Source: Larkinella sp. C7
GTDB lineage: Bacteria; Bacteroidota; Bacteroidia; Cytophagales; Spirosomataceae
Direction: 5' to 3'
DNA length: 64,000 nt
Assembly (NCBI RefSeq): GCF_006149005.1
Contig: NZ_VBSL01000013.1
Coordinates: forward strand, 105,846 to 169,845
The translations under genes were made by a program, and so were the position numbers. Positions 27,128-36,227 of the stretch are shown here, piece after piece. Positions within the stretch are counted from its first letter, which is position 1. Every line of letters begins with the position of its first letter. Under the pieces are notes generated by a model, which was not told the origin of the DNA, did not search any database, and saw nothing but the letters and a program-made list of their open reading frames with translations.

Positions 27128-27793
27128 ATGAAGGTTGTCATTGAACCCTCCTGGCAGCAGCGTTTGCAAGCTGAATTTGAAAAACCGTATTTCCCTCAGT
27201 TGGCCGAATTCGTCCGCCTGGAATACACCACGCACCGTTGCTATCCGCCGGGCAAACTGATTTTCAATGCTTTTGATAAATGTCCGTTCGATCAGACCAA
27301 GGTCGTTATATTAGGGCAGGACCCGTATCACGGCGAAGGCCAGGCCAACGGGTTGTCGTTTTCGGTCAACGACGGCATCACCAAACCACCCTCTCTGGTC
27401 AATATTTTTAAAGAAATCAAAGACGATCTGGGTACGGAGATTCCGAAATCCGGCAATCTGGAACGCTGGGCAGTTCAGGGGGTTTTGCTGCTCAACGCTA
27501 CCCTGACGGTGCGGGCCAATCAGGCCGGTTCTCATCAGAACAAAGGCTGGGAAACGTTTACCGATGCCGCCATCCAGCACCTTTCCGACGAAAAAGAAAA
27601 CCTGGTTTTTATGCTGTGGGGTGCCTATGCCCAAAAGAAGGGAGCCATTATTGACGGGAACAAACACCTGGTTCTGAAAGCCAAACATCCATCGCCGATG
27701 GCAGCCAATTATGGCGGCTGGTTTGGCACCCGGCATTTTAGCCAGGCCAATGCTTACTTACAAAGCAAAGGAATCGAAGCAATTGAGTGGTAG
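27128..27793 (+). CDS. ung: Uracil-DNA glycosylase, family 1
   Basis: 221 residues from the ATG at 27128; an upstream TTG at 27101 is less likely. Removes uracil from DNA. Family motifs: VVILGQDPYHGEGQANGLSF with the catalytic Asp in the water-activating loop, PPSLVNIFKEI, GVLLLNATLTV, FMLWGAYAQKK, and the minor-groove loop HPSPMAANYGGWFG with the catalytic His. The 3' end abuts a 41-bp inverted repeat that starts at the last base of the stop codon. Confidence 0.97.
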   Translation: MKVVIEPSWQQRLQAEFEKPYFPQLAEFVRLEYTTHRCYPPGKLIFNAFDKCPFDQTKVVILGQDPYHGEGQANGLSFSVNDGITKPPSLVNIFKEIKDDLGTEIPKSGNLERWAVQGVLLLNATLTVRANQAGSHQNKGWETFTDAAIQHLSDEKENLVFMLWGAYAQKKGAIIDGNKHLVLKAKHPSPMAANYGGWFGTRHFSQANAYLQSKGIEAIEW

Positions 27794-27887
27794 AATGTTA
27801 AATAATAAATGATGAATTTTAAATGTAAAAGTAATAACCATGCCAATACTTTTACATTTAAAATTCATCATTTATTATTTAACATTC
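27793..27887. repeat. 41-bp perfect inverted repeat, AT-rich, between ung and lepB
   Basis: Arms 27793-27833 and 27847-27887 are perfect complements (left arm starts GAATGTTAAATAATAAATGA and ends TGTAAAAGTA), loop 13 nt. A related copy lies on the other side of lepB at about 29046-29167. It could serve as terminator for the convergent genes, but the length and the second copy point to a dispersed mobile repeat (MITE-like). Confidence 0.85.
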
Positions 27888-27909
27888 CTTTGAGTGAAAC
27901 CCGCTTCGG

Positions 27910-29046
27910 TTAGTCAATAATGCGGAACAGGCGGTTCCAGCGAATTTTATTCAGAACGCTTTCCGGATTGGGATCGATCGACATCCAGATGAAAACCGCC
28001 TTACCCACAATGTGATCGGCCGGTACAAAGCCCCAATAGCGTGAGTCGGCAGAGTTGTGGCGGTTATCGCCCATCATAAAGTAGTAGTCCTGCTTGAAGG
28101 TGTAGGACGTGATGGCTTTGCCGTCGATTTTAATGGAATTTTCGGCCAGTTCTACCTTCTCGTTGCCCTCGTATTTCTGGATCACCGGCCCGTACAAGGC
28201 GATGTTTTTTGGGTCCAGCTGAATCGTCGCACCTTCTTTCGGGATCGTAATCGGGCCGTAATTATCGACATTCCAGGGAAACAGGGACGACTGCGGATAC
28301 ACCGGCTGGAAGGGGTTGACCGATCCTTTTGGCGAACTCAGGGCTTCGATTCCCTGCACAAAATCCTGTTGCTTCAACAGAGCTGCGGTTTCCGGGGTGG
28401 TATGAATCCGGTAGCCGGAGGCATCGTTCGCGGCAATCGTATCATTAAACGTTTCCGTACTTTGCTCAAAATCCGTAATGTCGTACCGCTTGAACACTTT
28501 GGCGCTGATCACCGAATTCGTCTTCAGAAAATACTCCGTTTCGGACTTCACCGGATCGGGAAACGCCTGTCCATTCACGAAAACCTTGCGGTCGCGCACT
28601 TCAAGCACATCGCCCGCAACGCCGATGCAGCGTTTGATATAATTGGTTTTGAGATCGGTCGGATAGTCTTCGGGCGGGTAGTTAAACACCACGACGTCAC
28701 CCTGCTTGACGGATGAAAAACCGGGCAGACGGTATTGGGGCAGTTGAATCCAGTCGAGGTACGACGGTATTTCGGTTCCCCAGATTTTCTGGTGCGTCAA
28801 CGGAACCTGCAAAGGGGTTTTCGGGGTCCGGGTTCCGTAATGCAGTTTACTGACAAACAAAAAATCGCCCACCAGCAGACTTTTCTCCATCGAAGGCGTC
28901 GGAATCGTGAATGCTTCCATGAACAGCCAGCGAATCAGCGTAGCCGCAACCACCGCAAAGACAATGGAATCAATCCACTCACGGAACGGCGATTTATTCT
29001 TGACAGAGCGCCGGGTGGCGGTTTCCTGGTTTTTAACGACAGACAT
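27910..29046 (-). CDS. lepB: Signal peptidase I
   Basis: 378 residues. Cleaves N-terminal signal peptides of secreted proteins. One N-terminal membrane helix (residues about 26-42), catalytic Ser52 in FTIPTPSMEKSLLVGDF, general base Lys138 in TNYIKRCIGVAGDVLEV, and the C-terminal box YFMMGDNRHNSADSRYWGFV. An extra domain of about 120 residues between the lysine box and the final box is usual in Bacteroidota. It is the most downstream gene of the parA-parB-DUF5683-dapB-lepB group. Confidence 0.96.
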   Translation of the reverse strand: MSVVKNQETATRRSVKNKSPFREWIDSIVFAVVAATLIRWLFMEAFTIPTPSMEKSLLVGDFLFVSKLHYGTRTPKTPLQVPLTHQKIWGTEIPSYLDWIQLPQYRLPGFSSVKQGDVVVFNYPPEDYPTDLKTNYIKRCIGVAGDVLEVRDRKVFVNGQAFPDPVKSETEYFLKTNSVISAKVFKRYDITDFEQSTETFNDTIAANDASGYRIHTTPETAALLKQQDFVQGIEALSSPKGSVNPFQPVYPQSSLFPWNVDNYGPITIPKEGATIQLDPKNIALYGPVIQKYEGNEKVELAENSIKIDGKAITSYTFKQDYYFMMGDNRHNSADSRYWGFVPADHIVGKAVFIWMSIDPNPESVLNKIRWNRLFRIID

Positions 29047-29167
29047 GATAAATGAATTTCAAATAGTAAATGATGACGGGGCCGCCCGCGCGGTGTCAAA
29101 TGTAAAAGTTACAGAATCCAATAACTTTTACATTTGACATTCATCATTCAACATTTATTATTAAACA
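29046..29167. repeat. Second copy of the AT-rich inverted repeat, between lepB and dapB
   Basis: Inner arms TGTCAAATGTAAAAGTTA (29094-29111) and its perfect complement (29122-29139). The right side continues with CATTCATCATTCAACATTTA and matches the right arm of the copy at 27847-27887 with small insertions. The left arm carries a GC-rich insertion (GGGGCCGCCCGCGCGG, about 29078-29093). The repeat overlaps the last codons of dapB, whose stop is at 29161-29163. Confidence 0.75.
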
Positions 29168-29889
29168 TTACTAATTTCTCCCAACAGATCTTCCATTCCA
29201 AAAACGCCTTCTTTTCCGACCAGCCACTCGCCGGCGGTGAGGGCACCGAGGGCAAAGCCCTGGCGACTATAGGCCACGTGTTTGATTTCGATGGTGTCCA
29301 CATCTGAGTCGTACCGAACCACGTGGGTTCCCGGCACCGTGCCTTCCCGAAGCGATTCAATGACTACCGCATCCGGCTGACTATCAGCGTCATTGACCCA
29401 ACGTTTTTTGGTCGGGATCTGTTCAATGATGCCTTCCGCCAACGTAATGGCCGTTCCGCTCGGGGCATCCTTTTTCTCGGTATGATGCACTTCGGTCATC
29501 GAAACGTGGTACGACGGATAGCCCTTCATAAACCGGGCCAGCATCTTGTTGAGCCGGAAAAACAGGTTAACCCCAATGCTGTAGTTCGATGCGTAAAAAA
29601 ATGCCCCGTGTTGCTGACGACACAGTTCTTCAATTTCCGTCCGGTGTTCCAGCCAGCCGGTTGTGCCGCAAACCACCGGCCAACCGCGTTTCAAACAATC
29701 GCGCACGTTATCCAGCGCGGCTTCCGGCGAACTGAATTCAATGGCGACATCGACGTCTTCCTTCCCTAAAGCATCCAGATCGGCGCGGTTATTGACATCA
29801 ATCCGACCCGCAATTTCGTGCCCCCGGTTCAGCGCAATCTGCTCGATGGTTTTACCCATTTTGCCGTATCCGAGTAATAAAATCTTCAT
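29161..29889 (-). CDS. dapB: 4-hydroxy-tetrahydrodipicolinate reductase
   Basis: 242 residues. NAD(P)H-dependent step of the diaminopimelate/lysine pathway, needed for peptidoglycan. Motifs: GYGKMGKTIEQIALNRGHEI, VAIEFSSPEAALDNV, VVCGTTGW, YASNYSIGVNLFFRLN, and the signature VHHTEKKDAPSGTAITLAEG with the catalytic His/Lys. Length is slightly short but normal for the phylum. Follows DUF5683 by 20 bp. Confidence 0.95.
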   Translation of the reverse strand: MKILLLGYGKMGKTIEQIALNRGHEIAGRIDVNNRADLDALGKEDVDVAIEFSSPEAALDNVRDCLKRGWPVVCGTTGWLEHRTEIEELCRQQHGAFFYASNYSIGVNLFFRLNKMLARFMKGYPSYHVSMTEVHHTEKKDAPSGTAITLAEGIIEQIPTKKRWVNDADSQPDAVVIESLREGTVPGTHVVRYDSDVDTIEIKHVAYSRQGFALGALTAGEWLVGKEGVFGMEDLLGEISNV

Positions 29890-29909
29890 TCAGGTAAATC
29901 GTTCTGGAT

Positions 29910-30587
29910 TCAATTTTTAAACTGGAAAGCCACCCGGATTCCCGGGACCGGCATTACGCCAATGACGGGCATCAGCAAACCGGGTTTCACTTTCATGGTC
30001 AGATCTTCCGAAATATCGAATGTTTTCAAGTGGGCCGTCACGTTGGCTTCAATGACATTTACCCCCCACAGCAATCCGATTCCCAGGTAATTATAATCCC
30101 GATACCGTGCAACAGCGCGGGCCGCCCGTTCCAGTTCAGCCACGGTTATTTTTCGTGAGTAGCCCGGCACCTCGATCTCTTGACCCGTGGCATAATTGGC
30201 CTTGATGCCGTAGTCCCGATAAAAGCGATACTCATCGCTATAGTATTGAGAAAAATACAGCAGGGTCCCAAAACCGGCGTAAATGATCGGTACTTTCCAC
30301 CAGTGTCCGTTGTGAATCTGGCCGAGCCCCGGCAAAATGGCCGAGCGGATGGTAGCCGTTCTTGGTACGATTTTCCGAATTTTGGCGTTCTGTTTCGGCG
30401 TCAGCGAAATCGTATCAGCCGTGGCCAGCCTGCGAACGGAATCCACCAAAACCGGCTGCGGTTGCACGTTGGGAACCGCACCAGCCGGGGTTTGCCCGCG
30501 TGCCGCTGTACCCAGCAGGATCAACATGCCCACCCAAACGTATTTTTTCCACTCCATTCGTAACCGTACCGGGTATCCTGTTTCCAT
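29910..30587 (-). CDS. DUF5683 domain-containing protein
   Basis: 225 residues from 30587; the ATG at 30557 (MEWKKYVWVGMLILLGTAAR) gives a cleaner signal peptide ending ARGQ and may be the true start. The family core reads RSAILPGLGQIHNGHWWKVP followed by IIYAGFGTLLYFSQYYSDEY, and the end is a beta strand, GIRVAFQFKN. It is a Bacteroidota protein of unknown function with two or three hydrophobic segments, always near parB/dapB, which suggests an envelope role tied to cell division or growth. Confidence 0.88.
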   Translation of the reverse strand: METGYPVRLRMEWKKYVWVGMLILLGTAARGQTPAGAVPNVQPQPVLVDSVRRLATADTISLTPKQNAKIRKIVPRTATIRSAILPGLGQIHNGHWWKVPIIYAGFGTLLYFSQYYSDEYRFYRDYGIKANYATGQEIEVPGYSRKITVAELERAARAVARYRDYNYLGIGLLWGVNVIEANVTAHLKTFDISEDLTMKVKPGLLMPVIGVMPVPGIRVAFQFKN

Positions 30588-30673
30588 CTTCCAAGTGTTA
30601 TCAGTGCAGATTGTCGGTATACTAACGTAGTACGCATCCGACCCGCCACCGGATTTCAGGAAATTAACATTTT

Positions 30674-31591
30674 TTATGCCTTGTAATTCAGCACTTCCAG
30701 AATCCGGTTCATTTCGTCCTGGGAAGTAAACGGAATTTTGATCTCACCTTTGTGCTTGTCATCGGCCTTGATGGACACTTTGGTTCCGAACATGGACGAG
30801 AGTTTGAACTGCAACCCCCGAATCTCCTGTTTGTAGGGCGTCGACCGGCGTTCGGGTTCGTTTTCAGGCGCTGTTGAAAGGCCGCGTACGGCTTCCTCCA
30901 CCCGGCGAACCGACCAGTCTTCCTCAATCAGCCGGTTGAAAAGTTTAATCTGAATATCCGGATTATCGACATTGATAATGGCGCGGGCGTGTCCCATCTG
31001 AATTTTGGTGTCGCGCAAAGCGGCCTGAATCACCGGCGGTAATTTCAGCAACCGGATGTAGTTGTTCACCGTCGTCCGGTTTTTGCCAACCCGGGCGCCC
31101 AGTTCTTCCTGTTTCAGGTTACATTCCGTAATGAGCCGTTGGTAGCTCAGGGCAATTTCGATCGAATTCAGGTTTTCACGCTGAATGTTTTCGATCAGGG
31201 CCATTTCCAGCATCTGCTGGTCGTTGGCCTGCCGAACGTAGGCCGGCACGTGCGTCAGCCCGATCAGGCGCGATGCCTGCAACCGCCGTTCACCGGCAAT
31301 CAACTGGTACTGGTCGCGACCCAATTGCCGAACCGTAATGGGCTGGATAATCCCCTGGACCCGGATCGACTCCGCCAATTCCATCAAGGCCTCCTCATCG
31401 AACCGGGTTCGGGGCTGAAAGGGATTGGTTTCAACGTGGTTGACGCTGATTTCCGTCATCGTTGAGATCGACTCATACGGCGACGGTTTGCTGGGACGAT
31501 TTACCTGGTCACTGTCATGCAATAAGGCTCCTAACCCACGCCCCAGACCTATCATTTTCTTCGGATTACTTTTTGCGTTCGTATTATCCAT
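30674..31591 (-). CDS. parB: Chromosome partitioning protein ParB
   Basis: 305 residues. N-terminal segment KKMIGLGRGLGALL is a typical Bacteroidota ParB start that may contact ParA. The ParB/Srx CTPase domain follows (VETNPFQPRTRFDEEALMEL, SIRVQGIIQPITVRQ, IAGERRLQASRLIGL, ALIENIQRENLNSIE), then the HTH (QEELGARVGKNRTTVNNYIR) and a C-terminal dimer region. Binds parS and spreads as a CTP-dependent clamp. Lies 23 bp downstream of parA. Confidence 0.97.
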   Translation of the reverse strand: MDNTNAKSNPKKMIGLGRGLGALLHDSDQVNRPSKPSPYESISTMTEISVNHVETNPFQPRTRFDEEALMELAESIRVQGIIQPITVRQLGRDQYQLIAGERRLQASRLIGLTHVPAYVRQANDQQMLEMALIENIQRENLNSIEIALSYQRLITECNLKQEELGARVGKNRTTVNNYIRLLKLPPVIQAALRDTKIQMGHARAIINVDNPDIQIKLFNRLIEEDWSVRRVEEAVRGLSTAPENEPERRSTPYKQEIRGLQFKLSSMFGTKVSIKADDKHKGEIKIPFTSQDEMNRILEVLNYKA

Positions 31592-31614
31592 GGCTGCTAA
31601 ATTCGGGTTGGATA

Positions 31615-32403
31615 TTATACGGTCTGATCCTGCGGCAACCGGCCATTTTTAATCAGAATTTCGCGGGCGAGATTCAGATAGCTGATGGCTCCTTTGCTGT
31701 CGGCATCCTGCGCCAGAACCGGTAATCCGAAGCTGGGTGATTCACTCAGCCGAATGTTGCGCGGGATAATGGTGTTGAACACCATTTGCTGGAAGTGGGC
31801 CGTAACTTCGCCAACCACTTGGTTGGACAGGCGAACCCGCAAATCGTACATGGTAAGCAGAATGCCTTCGATGGCCAGCGACGTGTTGAGCCGCGACTGA
31901 ATAATCTTGATGGTATTCAGCAATTTGCCGAGACCTTCCAGGGCAAAATATTCGCACTGAACCGGAATAATGACGGAGTCGGCGGCTGTCAGGCTGTTGA
32001 TGGTAATCAGACCCAGGGATGGCGAGCAGTCGATGATGACAAAATCATACTCATCTTTCACATCATACAAAGCCTCCTTCATTTTCTCCTCCCGGTTTTT
32101 GAGATTGATCATCTCAATTTCTGCCCCGACTAAATCGATGTGCGACGGCAGCAGGTCCAGATTCGGAAAATCGGTTTGAATAATGGCATCCCGGGTGCGA
32201 ATATCTTCAATCATGCACTCGTAGATGCTGTTCTCAATTTCTTTCGGATTATAACCAAGACCCGACGTGGAATTGGCCTGTGGGTCGGCATCGACAATCA
32301 GGGTTCGAAACTCGAGAGCCGCCAGACTGGCTGCCAGATTGATCGTGGTGGTGGTTTTTCCGACGCCCCCCTTTTGGTTGGCAATAGCAATAACTTTACC
32401 CAT
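31615..32403 (-). CDS. parA: Chromosome partitioning ATPase ParA (Soj)
   Basis: 262 residues, the short chromosomal type without an N-terminal HTH. Deviant Walker A KGGVGKTTTTINLA at residues about 10-23, VDADPQANSTSGLG, Walker B FVIIDCSPSLGLITINSL, and VPVQCEYFALEGLG-type IPVQCEYFALEGLGKLL. ATP-dependent DNA binding moves ParB-parS complexes. First gene of the partition operon on the minus strand; candidate parS half-sites lie just upstream at 32459-32497. Confidence 0.97.
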   Translation of the reverse strand: MGKVIAIANQKGGVGKTTTTINLAASLAALEFRTLIVDADPQANSTSGLGYNPKEIENSIYECMIEDIRTRDAIIQTDFPNLDLLPSHIDLVGAEIEMINLKNREEKMKEALYDVKDEYDFVIIDCSPSLGLITINSLTAADSVIIPVQCEYFALEGLGKLLNTIKIIQSRLNTSLAIEGILLTMYDLRVRLSNQVVGEVTAHFQQMVFNTIIPRNIRLSESPSFGLPVLAQDADSKGAISYLNLAREILIKNGRLPQDQTV

Positions 32404-32594
32404 GGGTTTGTTCGTTACAGACCCAAATATCTATAGATGGTTATTCTAAAGCAAGGAACGTTTCACGGATTTTTTGAAAATGTTTCACGGATGAAAAAAT
32501 GACGGGCAGACAAACCGGATCAATCCAGATGCTAATCGTCTGACTGTCTAGACCCTTACCCGTTCCGGTTTCCGGTCGTATTATTTTATTGTGA

Positions 32595-33617
32595 TCAAGC
32601 CCAGACCTGGGTCCCTTCCGTGCAATTCTTACACATTTCAATGCCGGAGCGCGACTGGATGAGCGTCTGCCGGAATTGCCGGTACGGTTCGCTACTCCAC
32701 AATTGCGTAAACGTCTGTTCCTTCAGGTCACCCAGCCGGTAATGGGCGTCTTTGTCGAAACAGCAGGGCACCACCAGGCCATCCCAGGTAATGACGCAGG
32801 AGTGCCACATTTTCCAGCAATGCCCGTCCAGCGCGTTTTTGATGGCATAGGTCCCATCGTTCGTTTTTTCGTACCGGGAATACTTATCGATGGTCGGCAT
32901 CAGGTCGGAGCCGTGTTCGAAATCGTAAATCTGGGCGGTTTTCAGCCCCACTTCGTCTACGCCCAGTTCTTTCGCCAGTTGATACACTTCCCCAATCTGG
33001 TGTTCATTCGGCTTGACGACCAGAAACTGAAAAATCACGTGGGGCGTTTTCGATTTCAGTTCCTTTTTCCACTTGATGATGTTCTTCGTACCTTCGATCA
33101 CCTTGTGCAGCTTCCCTCCCACCCGGTATTGCTGGTACGTTTCCTGCGTGGTACCGTCGATCGAAATAATCAGCCGGTCCAGGCCGGATTCGACGGTTTT
33201 TTTGGCGTTGGCATCCGTCAGGTAATGGGCATTGGTCGAGGTTCCGGTATAAATTCCTTTTTGGGATGCGTAGCCCACCAGTTTCAGGAAATCAGGATGC
33301 AGGTACGGTTCGCCCTGAAAATAGAACGTCAGATACAACAGCGTATCCGCAATTTCGTCAATGGTTTGTTTGAAAAGGTCAGCCGGTAACATACCTGTCG
33401 GCCTTGTAAACGACCGCAAACCGCTCGGACACTCGGGGCAGCGCAGGTTACACGAGGTAGTGGGTTCAAACGAAATGGCAATCGGCGAACCCCGGTGAAC
33501 CGCTTTGCCGGTCCACTTCGATTCGTAATAACTCGACAAGACTTTCAGTGCGTTCCAGGCACGTTTGGGGGTTACTTTCGAGAAAAAATTTAAGCCGTCG
33601 GAAATATTACGATTCAT
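32595..33617 (-). CDS. Radical SAM/SPASM domain protein
   Basis: 340 residues from the ATG at 33617 (a TTG at 33626 is the longer option). The radical SAM cluster motif CX3CX2C is in SCNLRCPECPSG near residue 54, so a 4Fe-4S cluster and SAM cleavage are expected. The C-terminal SPASM-type cysteines are HCWKMWHSCVITWDGLVVPC with CCFD, and EMCKNCTEG at the end. Such proteins modify peptides or other enzymes, but no precursor peptide gene is seen next to it. It is a single gene, upstream of parA on the same strand but 190 bp away. Confidence 0.88.
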   Translation of the reverse strand: MNRNISDGLNFFSKVTPKRAWNALKVLSSYYESKWTGKAVHRGSPIAISFEPTTSCNLRCPECPSGLRSFTRPTGMLPADLFKQTIDEIADTLLYLTFYFQGEPYLHPDFLKLVGYASQKGIYTGTSTNAHYLTDANAKKTVESGLDRLIISIDGTTQETYQQYRVGGKLHKVIEGTKNIIKWKKELKSKTPHVIFQFLVVKPNEHQIGEVYQLAKELGVDEVGLKTAQIYDFEHGSDLMPTIDKYSRYEKTNDGTYAIKNALDGHCWKMWHSCVITWDGLVVPCCFDKDAHYRLGDLKEQTFTQLWSSEPYRQFRQTLIQSRSGIEMCKNCTEGTQVWA

Positions 33618-33639
33618 GCGGATCAATCAAGATGTGGAA

Positions 33640-33647
33640 CAAAGGTA
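33640..33647 (-). promoter_or_regulatory. -7 box of radical SAM gene
   Basis: TACCTTTG on the minus strand, 22 bp upstream of the ATG at 33617; fits the TAnnTTTG consensus and supports that start over the TTG at 33626. Confidence 0.5.
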
Positions 33648-33803
33648 GGCTATCGGCCCCGATGGTTACTACTTTATAGAATATGAAAACAAATTTATTT
33701 AGAATTGTTTCAAATAAACTTGACACGTCTGCAATCCAATTGTACTTTTACGGAGTCAAACGCATAGCAATCTGTTTTTCACCGAACTCTTTTTGTATCA
33801 TCC

Positions 33804-34157
33804 GTGTCGAATACCCTTCCATTAACTGAATTGTTTGCCAGCTCAAAAGGCGCAACCTATCAATGCGATACAACCAATCGGATCATTATTCAGTTCGGTG
33901 AAGCGCGCGTTTCGCTCCGGATTTCCGATTTTTTGACATTCAAGAAGCGGGTTGATTCGGTGGATATTCACACGATGATCTTCAATACCGACGATGCCTA
34001 CGACGTCGAAATCATCGATGCGCCCCGCACCGGCCATCTCTTTGTGCTGAGTCTCTGCGACCTTATTGCACTCCGCGACCTGCTGGCCGGCACCCGTTTC
34101 GTCCTCGACCTCAACACCCTTCTGAACGAACGCATTTACAGCTCGCTGGTCTATTGA
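33804..34157 (+). CDS. Small protein of unknown function, GTG start (117 aa)
   Basis: Starts with GTG at 33804 (MSNTLPLTELFASSKGATYQ). A soluble alpha/beta protein of even composition with GEARVSLRISDFLTFKKRVD and a C-terminal helix DLIALRDLLAGTRFVLDLNT. No signal peptide or cysteine cluster; two single cysteines. The Ser-Leu-Arg-Ile and Asp-Val-Glu-Ile strand pattern looks like a small regulatory fold, but I recognise no named domain. It precedes the ferritin gene by 194 bp. Confidence 0.7.
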   Translation: MSNTLPLTELFASSKGATYQCDTTNRIIIQFGEARVSLRISDFLTFKKRVDSVDIHTMIFNTDDAYDVEIIDAPRTGHLFVLSLCDLIALRDLLAGTRFVLDLNTLLNERIYSSLVY

Positions 34158-34351
34158 CCGACCATCACCGGATTGGTTTGCCGGACATCCATTCCATTTT
34201 ACGACGTTTTCCTTCCTAAAGGGCTCAATCACTGCAATTAGACTGTTTCCAAATTTTGTAGACTCAAAACTTTTTCCGGTTGAAATCAGTATTCTTGTAA
34301 CAGAAAAGGCAAATCCATCCATCTGGTCAAGAACCAAAAACTGATACAACA

Positions 34352-34888
34352 ATGAAAGATTTAGTGAGAATGAGAACGTCGCTGAAAGAAGAAATTGAGC
34401 GCATTCTCAACGAACAGATAAAAATGGAAGCACACTCTTCGGCCATTTATTTGTCAATGGCGGCCTGGTGTGATCGCAACGGTTTTGACTTTAGCGCCGG
34501 TTATTTTTATAAGCAATCCAACGAAGAACGGAACCATATGCTGAAGCTTTTCAACTATGTTTCTGATATGGGCGGTCACGCCATTTCCCCCGAAGTAACC
34601 AATGTTCCGCAGGAATTCGACGGTTTCCGGGATGTGTTCGAACTGGCTCTGCAACAGGAAATTGCGGTTAGCAACTCGATCAACCGCATCGTGGGTCAGG
34701 CCCGGCAGTTTAACGATTTCGCAACCGATCAATTCATGCAGTGGTTCGTGAAAGAACAAATTGAAGAAGAATACGTAGCGCGTCGGGCAGTCGAATTATT
34801 CGATGTCATTGGTGAGGAAGGCGTGGGTCGTTATATGATCGATAAGGCCATTCCGAAAATTACCTACGGCGACGTTGAAGCGCAATAA
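34352..34888 (+). CDS. ftnA: Ferritin
   Basis: 178 residues, the length of bacterial non-heme ferritins. Four-helix bundle with ferroxidase residues: ILNEQIKMEAHSSAIYLSMA (Glu of helix A), YKQSNEERNHMLKLFNYVSD (ExxH of helix B), ALQQEIAVSNSINRIV (Glu of helix C), and FVKEQIEEEYVARR (helix D). Forms a 24-subunit iron store oxidising Fe(II). Its own terminator follows. Confidence 0.95.
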   Translation: MKDLVRMRTSLKEEIERILNEQIKMEAHSSAIYLSMAAWCDRNGFDFSAGYFYKQSNEERNHMLKLFNYVSDMGGHAISPEVTNVPQEFDGFRDVFELALQQEIAVSNSINRIVGQARQFNDFATDQFMQWFVKEQIEEEYVARRAVELFDVIGEEGVGRYMIDKAIPKITYGDVEAQ

Positions 34889-34933
34889 ATTGAACACATT
34901 GCTTTCTTCCTATAGCTTCTTACTGAATTGTAT

Positions 34934-34965
34934 AAACCCGGATTTAAACCATCCGGGTTTTCTTT
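34934..34965 (+). terminator. Terminator after ferritin gene
   Basis: AAACCCGGAT (34934-34943) and ATCCGGGTTT (34951-34960) pair perfectly, followed by TCTTTTTATT. Confidence 0.85.
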
Positions 34966-35105
34966 TTATTCTGTTTTATAAACCGGTATTTAGCGCGAGC
35001 AACCTATCTTGATTTCCCATTTCGGTTCTGCTTATTGGGCCACTTCGATTTGCTATCTTTACCATTTCCAATCAACACCCAATCGCATACGAACCGGCCT
35101 GAAGC

Positions 35106-36227
35106 ATGGATGTCATCATTATCGGAGGTGGGCTGGCTGGATTGGTCAGCGGGCTGGAACTGGCCCGGGCGGGCTATCAGGTTGCGATTGTCGAGCGAAA
35201 AACGTACCCTTTCCACAAGGTTTGTGGCGAATACGTCTCCAACGAAGTCCGGCCCTATATCGAGTCGCTGGGCGTCGATTTGAAGGGCCTGGGGGCCACC
35301 CACATCGACCGGTTCCAGTTCAGCTCTCCCTCGGGCCGTTTGCTGGAAACGACGCTGGATTTGGGCGGTTTTGGCGTGAGTCGCTACGCGCTCGACCATT
35401 CCCTGTTTGCACTGGGACAAACGGCTGGCATCCGGTTTTTACTGGGCAAACAGGTTGAAAATGTCACCTTTGCCTCCAATCAGTTTACAGTTGAAATAAA
35501 CGACGGACAGGTCTTATCCAGCCGGTTGGTGATTGGTGCGTATGGCAAACGAACCAAAATCGACCGGCAAATGCAGCGGCCCTTCATGCAAAAACCGTCG
35601 CCGTATCTCGGCGTGAAATATCATATTCGGACCGACTTTCCACTTGATACCATTGCGCTCCATAATTTCCAGGACGGGTATTGCGGTTTGTCGGCCATTG
35701 AAGACGGGAAGTTTTGCCTTTGCTACCTGACGACGCGCGAGAATCTCCGCCCTTTCGGCAACATTCCGGCGATGGAACGGGCGGTTTTATTTCAGAATCC
35801 CCATTTGAAACGGATTTATGAAACCTCCGAGTTTTTGTATGAGAGGCCGGAAGTCATCAACGAATTCTCGTTTGCCCCCAAACGCGCCGTCGAACAGCAT
35901 ATCCTGATGGCAGGTGACTCGGCAGGACTGATTACGCCCCTCTGCGGCAACGGCATGGCACTGGCCATTCACAGCGGCAAGCTGGTCAGTGCCTTGTCGT
36001 CAACCTATTTGAACGGGCAGCTTACACGCGACGAACTGGAACGGCGGTATCAATCGGAATGGTCGGACCGGTTTGCCCGGCGGCTGTGGGTGGGCCGAAC
36101 CGTACAGCGGCTTTTCGGCGATCGGTGGTTATCGGAAGCAGCGGTTTCGGTTTTCGGTACGTTCAAGCCGTTGTTGCGCGGAGTGATTCGGCAGACGCAT
36201 GGGGAGGTGATTGCCATCCATGACTAA
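35106..36227 (+). CDS. FAD-dependent oxidoreductase, geranylgeranyl-reductase-like
   Basis: 373 residues. FAD-binding Rossmann motif VIIIGGGLAGLVSGLELARAGYQV at the N-terminus (given here in two parts: VIIIGGGLAG and LVSGLELARA), then ERKTYPFHKVCGEYVSNEV, which is the family's KxCGE segment. The second FAD motif is HILMAGDSAGLITPLCGNGM near residue 270, with a C-terminal helix LSTYLNG-type ALSSTYLNGQLTRDELERRY. Bacteroidota members occur in flexirubin, aryl polyene and carotenoid contexts but also alone; here it is alone, so the substrate is unknown. It converges on the Lrp-family gene with no gap. Confidence 0.85.
   Translation: MDVIIIGGGLAGLVSGLELARAGYQVAIVERKTYPFHKVCGEYVSNEVRPYIESLGVDLKGLGATHIDRFQFSSPSGRLLETTLDLGGFGVSRYALDHSLFALGQTAGIRFLLGKQVENVTFASNQFTVEINDGQVLSSRLVIGAYGKRTKIDRQMQRPFMQKPSPYLGVKYHIRTDFPLDTIALHNFQDGYCGLSAIEDGKFCLCYLTTRENLRPFGNIPAMERAVLFQNPHLKRIYETSEFLYERPEVINEFSFAPKRAVEQHILMAGDSAGLITPLCGNGMALAIHSGKLVSALSSTYLNGQLTRDELERRYQSEWSDRFARRLWVGRTVQRLFGDRWLSEAAVSVFGTFKPLLRGVIRQTHGEVIAIHD

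Noticed and set aside
32404..32594. Canonical 16-bp parS site near parA
   Set aside because: Only half-matches with an inserted GA were found; reported as a low-interest finding instead.
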